Of a DNA stretch of 64,000 nucleotides, positions 59,560 to 64,000 are shown one piece after another. Source of the stretch: Bolinopsis microptera (Eukaryota > Ctenophora > Tentaculata > Lobata > Bolinopsidae); the NCBI RefSeq assembly GCF_026151205.1, contig NC_087079.1, positions 13,764,445 to 13,828,444 of the forward strand, given 5' to 3'. Below the pieces are notes generated by a model. That model was not told the origin of the DNA and made no database searches. It saw nothing but the letters and a program-made list of their open reading frames with translations. Both the position numbers and the translations under genes were made by a program. Every line of letters starts with the position of its first letter. The first letter of the stretch is position 1.

Positions 59560-59647
59560 CCCGGGGTGGCGGAATTGGTAGACGCATCCGAATAAGGTTC
59601 GGACGCCGCAAGGTGTGCAACTGCAAGTTCAAGTCTTGTCCCCGGTA
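59560..59647 (+). tRNA. tRNA-Leu(AAG), class II, bacterial-type D arm
   Basis: It folds fully. The acceptor stem is CCCGGGG/CCCCGGT (six pairs; the first position is a C-T mismatch). The D arm is GCG-loop-CGC within GGCGGAATTGGTAGACGC. The anticodon stem TCCGA/TCGGA encloses the loop ATAAGGT (anticodon AAG, T33 present). The long variable arm is CGCC-GCAA-GGTG, and the T arm GCAAG-TTCAAGT-CTTGT. The D loop GGAATTGGTAGA is the bacterial/organellar tRNA-Leu form rather than the eukaryotic GGCCGAG..GG type, while AAG is the usual eukaryotic wobble-inosine anticodon. TTTTT at 59652-59656 would stop RNA polymerase III. No CCA is encoded. It may be a functional or relic tRNA. Confidence 0.85.
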
Positions 59648-59651
59648 ATTC

Positions 59652-59656
59652 TTTTT
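59652..59656 (+). terminator. Pol III T-run terminator
   Basis: Five T residues begin five bases after the tRNA discriminator base. Confidence 0.65.
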
Positions 59657-59830
59657 GGGAACATTACTTTTCCATTAATGCAGTTGATACTATTACTGGT
59701 GAAATATTTAAAAGAAGAGTGAAAGTTTACGTGTAAAAGTTTATAATGATTATCGTTTTACTAGGGACCGGGATAAACTTGGTAAACTGACTAATTTCAA
59801 TTGATTACATTAATTTGAAACAATATTTTG

Positions 59831-60040
59831 TCAGCCCCAAGTTTCCCTGCTTAAAAGTACATAAATAGGGAGTCGGATGGGATTGATATGATTATGATGA
59901 CACAGCTACCATTCATAACTTAGAGCATTTTCTTTTGTTGATGTCACAAATTCAGCGCCGAATTGTCCCACACCATTTTAAATCCTCACCAAGCCAATCT
60001 CAAAGATTTTAGTAGGATCACAGCATTGCAACCTATCATT
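59831..60040. repeat. ~200-bp direct repeat, right copy (flanks tRNA)
   Basis: This is the second copy of 58998-59197, in the same orientation, starting about 833 bp further on. Confidence 0.93.
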
Positions 60041-60500
60041 GGAGTTTTTGATACAATGATAGTGATACTGGCAGCTTATTAAAATTCATCTGTAATTAAA
60101 CAGTGATGCTGATACCTTACTCTGCAGGTAATGGTATGCTAATTGCAGCAAAGTGCTTAACAACTTTCTTGACCAGGTACGATTGTTTCCGCATCCATGT
60201 ATATCTTAGGAGAAGCCGAACAGATTAACTTTTATATACTTATATAAATGCAGTGCGTTCAATTTTTGTTCTCCTAATCTACTAGTGTGCTGCACTGTGC
60301 TATAAAGCTCAAAAAAGAGAACCAGTTTTCTGAAAAACATAAAATCAGCTACAGATTGATACTTGTCCTCCACCAGCTTCCTCCCCTTTTCACTTTTGGC
60401 GCCCCTCCCTAAAATTGAACAAATTAGATGATTTTAGAGGATACACCGGTAAAATCTGTAAGCCGTGATTATTTGATCTAGATTATTTGATAGATTTTAG

Positions 60501-60556
60501 AGTATTGTGTAATAAGGCAGTATTGTGTAATAAGGCAGTATTGTGTAATAAGGCAG
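60501..60556. repeat. 18-bp tandem triplet
   Basis: AGTATTGTGTAATAAGGC is repeated three times without change. Confidence 0.95.
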
Positions 60557-61440
60557 TGGAAGTGGAACATCCAGTTCTGGTCTGTGGTTAGGGAAAGTTA
60601 GAGAAAGAGAATACAATGGAGATTGTGGGTTGGACCTCACCTGGACGGACGAGAAATATGTCACTCTGGAGGAGAGACAATGGTTCTAGGAGAACTCAGA
60701 CGTAAAGCCTTTGTGTAGATAGAGAGTCAAAGATAGATGTGAGTTCTAAACAAACTATGGATTCAGAGGTCATCAGACAGGAAGCTTTGGTAAAAAGATG
60801 AATAGTCGTAACACCTGGACTCGGGACAATGAAGCTTTAGTGGGAGATAAGACCAGCTGCCAAAGGTGTGAGCAGGGGCACGTGAGTCTGGTAAGAGAGG
60901 TCGGGTGAAAAACCACGGACAGGACATTATATAAGGTCCGGTGGAAAGGTCAGAAAGGGAGATTGAGTTTGCCCGAATCGAGGGCCATTGATGTAGGACA
61001 CTTTGGAGCCAGGACCTGTTACGTTAGGATCCTGGAGAGAGCATTATCGTGGACTGTAGTTAGTGGAACTGTGCGGAGGAAATGAGCAGTCTGGCTTAAG
61101 CGTAGGGAGAGTCAACATTGGTTAACTCAGGAGAGCAGGAATAGGCTGTGTTGTAGCCAGGGTTAACACGGGTTAATCCAACACGAGTGGGTTCGTGTCA
61201 ACAACAATCGGGCTCAGGTAGAGCGAGAATGAACTATAGTGGATTTGGGCCTGATATAAGGACGGTCAGCGAGGGCTAAAAGTGCAGTGTTATGTAAGTG
61301 TAGTTTAAGGGTAAGACTCCGTTAGAGACGGTTAACGAGGGTGATAAGTAAGGGTAGAGTAAGGACGTGTGTTTTACAGTAGATGTAGGGCGTTATAAGT
61401 CAGAGTAATTAGGAAGTGTATTTTGTGGTAATTGGATTGT
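60557..61440. other. G-biased non-coding tract
   Basis: About 0.9 kb where G clearly exceeds C on the plus strand and GA-rich words abound, with no open frame of 60 codons on either strand. It may be an LTR-like or RNA-type repeat; no terminal repeats were confirmed. Confidence 0.4.
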
Positions 61441-62716
61441 TAATCATTTTGTTTCTTACCCTTTTTTACCATAATTATTACTTTCGTTTTTGTTGTTCGT
61501 AACCTAAATTACTACAAATAATCTACGAATCTGAAGCAAGTGATGACTGCTTACAAATCTTTTAAAAATTGTGTTTCTAGAGCAAAACGCGCAGTTTTGC
61601 TATTACTAGTAGTACTAGTAGTAGTACCACCGGGGTCGGCGGGCCCTTCGTTACGCCACAGCTAGAGAACGTGTTAAACTGAAAGTTATTCACGTACTGA
61701 GTGTATTGTGATGGCCGAATAATCCTCCAAAGCTAAAGTTAGTTACACAAATTAAGTTTCGGAATGATGCATCATTCAGGGTCCAAAATACACCAAATCT
61801 GGGATTCAGAACAGTTGCAGTTCCGGATTGAGAAATGAAAAATGGATTAAAAAGTGTAACAATTTATTGTATTAATTGTAAATCTCCGTGAGTGATATCA
61901 AGTTCTACCTATAAATATAAGCTTGATTCCTTTGCAGCTCCACCAAGACCATCAATTTCAAATGATTCAAGGAACAAGCTTCCCTCGGATCCTCTCCTCA
62001 TATTGTTGACCTGATAGATGATAGTAGTCTTGCAGTCTTGGTTACATTCACTACGATCTCCTGATAGCTGCTCAATTTCTATACTGTAATTGCTTGTAAT
62101 TCGGCAATTCGTCTCCAAATTTGATAACAATCCGCGAATCGCGCCGGTTTTTTAAAACAAATTGGCAACAATTCGGCATTTTCATAATAAAATTGTTGAT
62201 AAATTGGTTAAATTATTCTCTGTGATATTCATATACGACAAGATAAACGCCATCTTAGCACGCGAGGACTCCTCGGACTACATTAAATATATTCCTTCTG
62301 TAACGTCCTCAATAAATGTAGTACTAGTAGGTTTGTAGTGTTGTGATTAGTTTAAAACTAATATAACATCATATATTCACACTTTTTTGGACTAGTCGAC
62401 TGCAGTCCGGTCGATCTCAAACAAGTATTAGATAGCTAGGTTGAGTGTTTTATAAAAATTCAAAACACTTTTGCAGGTATATGTCAACTTTTCATTGACG
62501 TATAGCAGTATTGCATTTATATGCTATTTTATATCTATGCGCCATAAAAAATAGTAAACAATATTTATTGTTTTACTTTAAATATAATTTTACACTCATA
62601 TGTCAAAATGTCAACCTTTTATTGAATGAGAAACGGTCAAAAATACGTCTTAAAAGTATTAAGTAATAAGTAACCACAAAAATCGAAGTCATGTCCTTTC
62701 TACGACGCGACTCGGG

Positions 62717-62725
62717 TATATAAAT
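62717..62725 (+). promoter_or_regulatory. TATA-box candidate
   Basis: TATATAAAT lies 56 bp before an ATG that opens a signal-peptide-like sequence. Confidence 0.45.
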
Positions 62726-62780
62726 GGCAGATGCAATGGCCTTATAGACATATTATATCAGATCGTAAACAACGTTGGAG

Positions 62781-63573
62781 ATGAAAACCTATCGTATTGT
62801 TTTTATCCTCCATTATATTCGCTTGATACTATTGATAACCCAGTTTGGTTCTATGAGTATGGCTCAAACAAACAGTGATTACATTCAGAATAGTTAGTCT
62901 ATAAATAGTTCAATAATTGAACGGTTTTCATATAAATACTAACAGTAATACTAATAGTTTATCATTTTACTTCAAGTCAACTAATTGAAGTTGAAAGTAA
63001 ACACTCCATGAAGATTGCTTGTATTTACAATCTACAATTTTTAAAAGTTCGACATTTAATTACAATGAGAACCTATGAGATTAAATATTATGGTCTATAT
63101 ACGTATATATTATTGTATGTGTATATATTATACATAATATATATTATACAGTTGATTAACAAAATTGTTGTAACTTTGTAGTTTGTAGGTACTAAAATGT
63201 GGGATTTGAAATTTCTACCCACTCAGATGACTAAGATACATAATTGTTTGTTTGGATATCATTTATAGCGAGGGTTTAATACAATTACAACGATTGGTTT
63301 CTGAGCGATTACAGAAAATCGCATATATATGACTCTTTATAAACTCTCAGTCACTCTGTATAATTTTAAATGTCAAGAAAACAGTTCACTTCGAAGTCAA
63401 ATTCTTTCAGGCAGTCTTACTCCAACTTGCGAGATTCAAAATAATGGAGGCTTTCTTAAGTACGTCTGCGAAGAACTAGCGAACTCAACATTGGACTCTC
63501 ACGAACTTGGTTTATACAAATGTGTTAACTCATCACTATTCTATACGACCCTCCGCGCCAGAATGAGCGGCAG
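62781..63573 (+). CDS. Probable secreted or membrane protein, first two exons (partial)
   Basis: Exon 1 (62781-62892) encodes 37 residues starting MKTYRIVFIL, a hydrophobic stretch like a signal peptide ending near MSMAQT. It stops at a GTTAGT donor in phase 1. Exon 2 (63411-63573) follows a TTCTTTCAG acceptor in the matching phase. It encodes about 54 residues with three Cys and two N-glycosylation sequons (NST, NSS), including GGFLKYVCEEL, and ends at CAG|GTGACT. The rest would lie beyond the window. I do not recognise the family. Support comes from the TATA box, signal sequence, phase match and extracellular-type composition, but both exons are short, so chance is possible. Confidence 0.45.
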
Positions 63574-63639
63574 GTGACTTTCTCTCTATATGTCTTTCAC
63601 CCTGTACTTATTAGATTAACGATTAAAAGTTATCGAACA

Positions 63640-63960
63640 ACCAATGGTTGATTTACCAGGCTATAATATTCATAAACCGATTGAAGCTGCGGCGGAATGA
63701 CAGTCTGAGCGCCGCCCAGTAATGATTGATGTGCGTTACCATTATCTACATTATCAGATAATCTGATACAAAATGGCAAGGCTTTATCTTAATCGAAACA
63801 CTTCTAAAGGTACCATATTATCTCAGTCAAACAGTGACTGAGATAGTATTAGTAATATGAGTCACTGTCCAGTGTTACCTGAGGACCCCAGGCTATTATG
63901 TTCATTAACATAAATAAAGATTTGGCGGAATGACAGGCTGAGCGCGGCCCAGTAATGTCC
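63640..63960. repeat. Two diverged copies of an interspersed repeat
   Basis: GGCGGAATGACAG.CTGAGCGC.GCCCAGTAATG occurs at about 63691-63724 and 63923-63957, each preceded by CAGGCTAT.AT.TTCAT. A related piece (GGGGACCCCATGCTATTATA) is at about 13237. Confidence 0.7.
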
Positions 63961-64000
63961 AGTGTTCAATACTGTCCAACATTGTACTCAACAATGTTGT

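Overview
The window is animal nuclear DNA. It is AT-rich, has spliceosomal GT-AG introns, long gene-poor stretches, many inverted-repeat elements and long tandem arrays. The protein genes are typical of metazoans: the condensin II subunit NCAP-D3, the ribosome-assembly factor MRTO4, an SLC6 transporter and a class-A-like seven-helix receptor. A Penelope-like retroelement remnant and the style of the short inverted-repeat elements fit an invertebrate, possibly a cnidarian. The lineage is a guess; no species can be named from the sequence alone.

Layout. (1) 1-9.1 kb, minus strand: NCAPD3 runs off the left edge. It has an uninterrupted 996-codon block (2590-5580) followed by a low-complexity tail whose reading frame breaks repeatedly. 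About 390 bp upstream of its start codon ends MRTO4, a five-exon gene (5970-9061) whose spliced frame gives 240 residues. (2) 9.1-34 kb: no convincing cellular gene. It holds DNA-transposon-like inverted-repeat elements (12.1-12.6, 13.6-13.7, 15.3-15.5, 25.4-25.8, 30.1-31.3, 33.4-34.2 kb), a LINE reverse-transcriptase scrap at 14.9 kb, and a Penelope-like GIY-YIG endonuclease reading frame at 16.9 kb between two diverged long direct repeats. It also holds minisatellites, including a 10-bp polypyrimidine array that could form G-quadruplexes on the minus strand. (3) 34.8-37.7 kb: a 2.9-kb minisatellite of about 60 units of 48 bp, with a 14-unit higher-order duplication. (4) 37.8-57.4 kb, plus strand: an SLC6 Na+/Cl- coupled transporter with 15 recognisable coding exons and all 12 membrane helices. 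A further short first exon is possible just after the minisatellite. Its 3.9-kb intron between the TM1 and TM2 exons contains a 684-bp near-palindromic element with a 9-bp target duplication, a 46-bp tandem repeat, and an intronless seven-helix receptor gene whose start codon directly abuts that repeat. Another intron carries a 1.1-kb inverted-repeat element. (5) 57-64 kb: mostly non-coding. It contains a well-formed tRNA-Leu(AAG) with a bacterial-type D arm between two ~200-bp direct repeats, a G-biased tract, and at the right edge the first two exons of a probable secreted or membrane protein.

The genes do not form a pathway. NCAPD3 (chromosome compaction) and MRTO4 (60S ribosome assembly) are close, co-directional housekeeping genes. 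The transporter and its nested receptor are both surface proteins but need not be functionally linked. Exon boundaries were read by eye from GT-AG sites and frame continuity; no database search was run.
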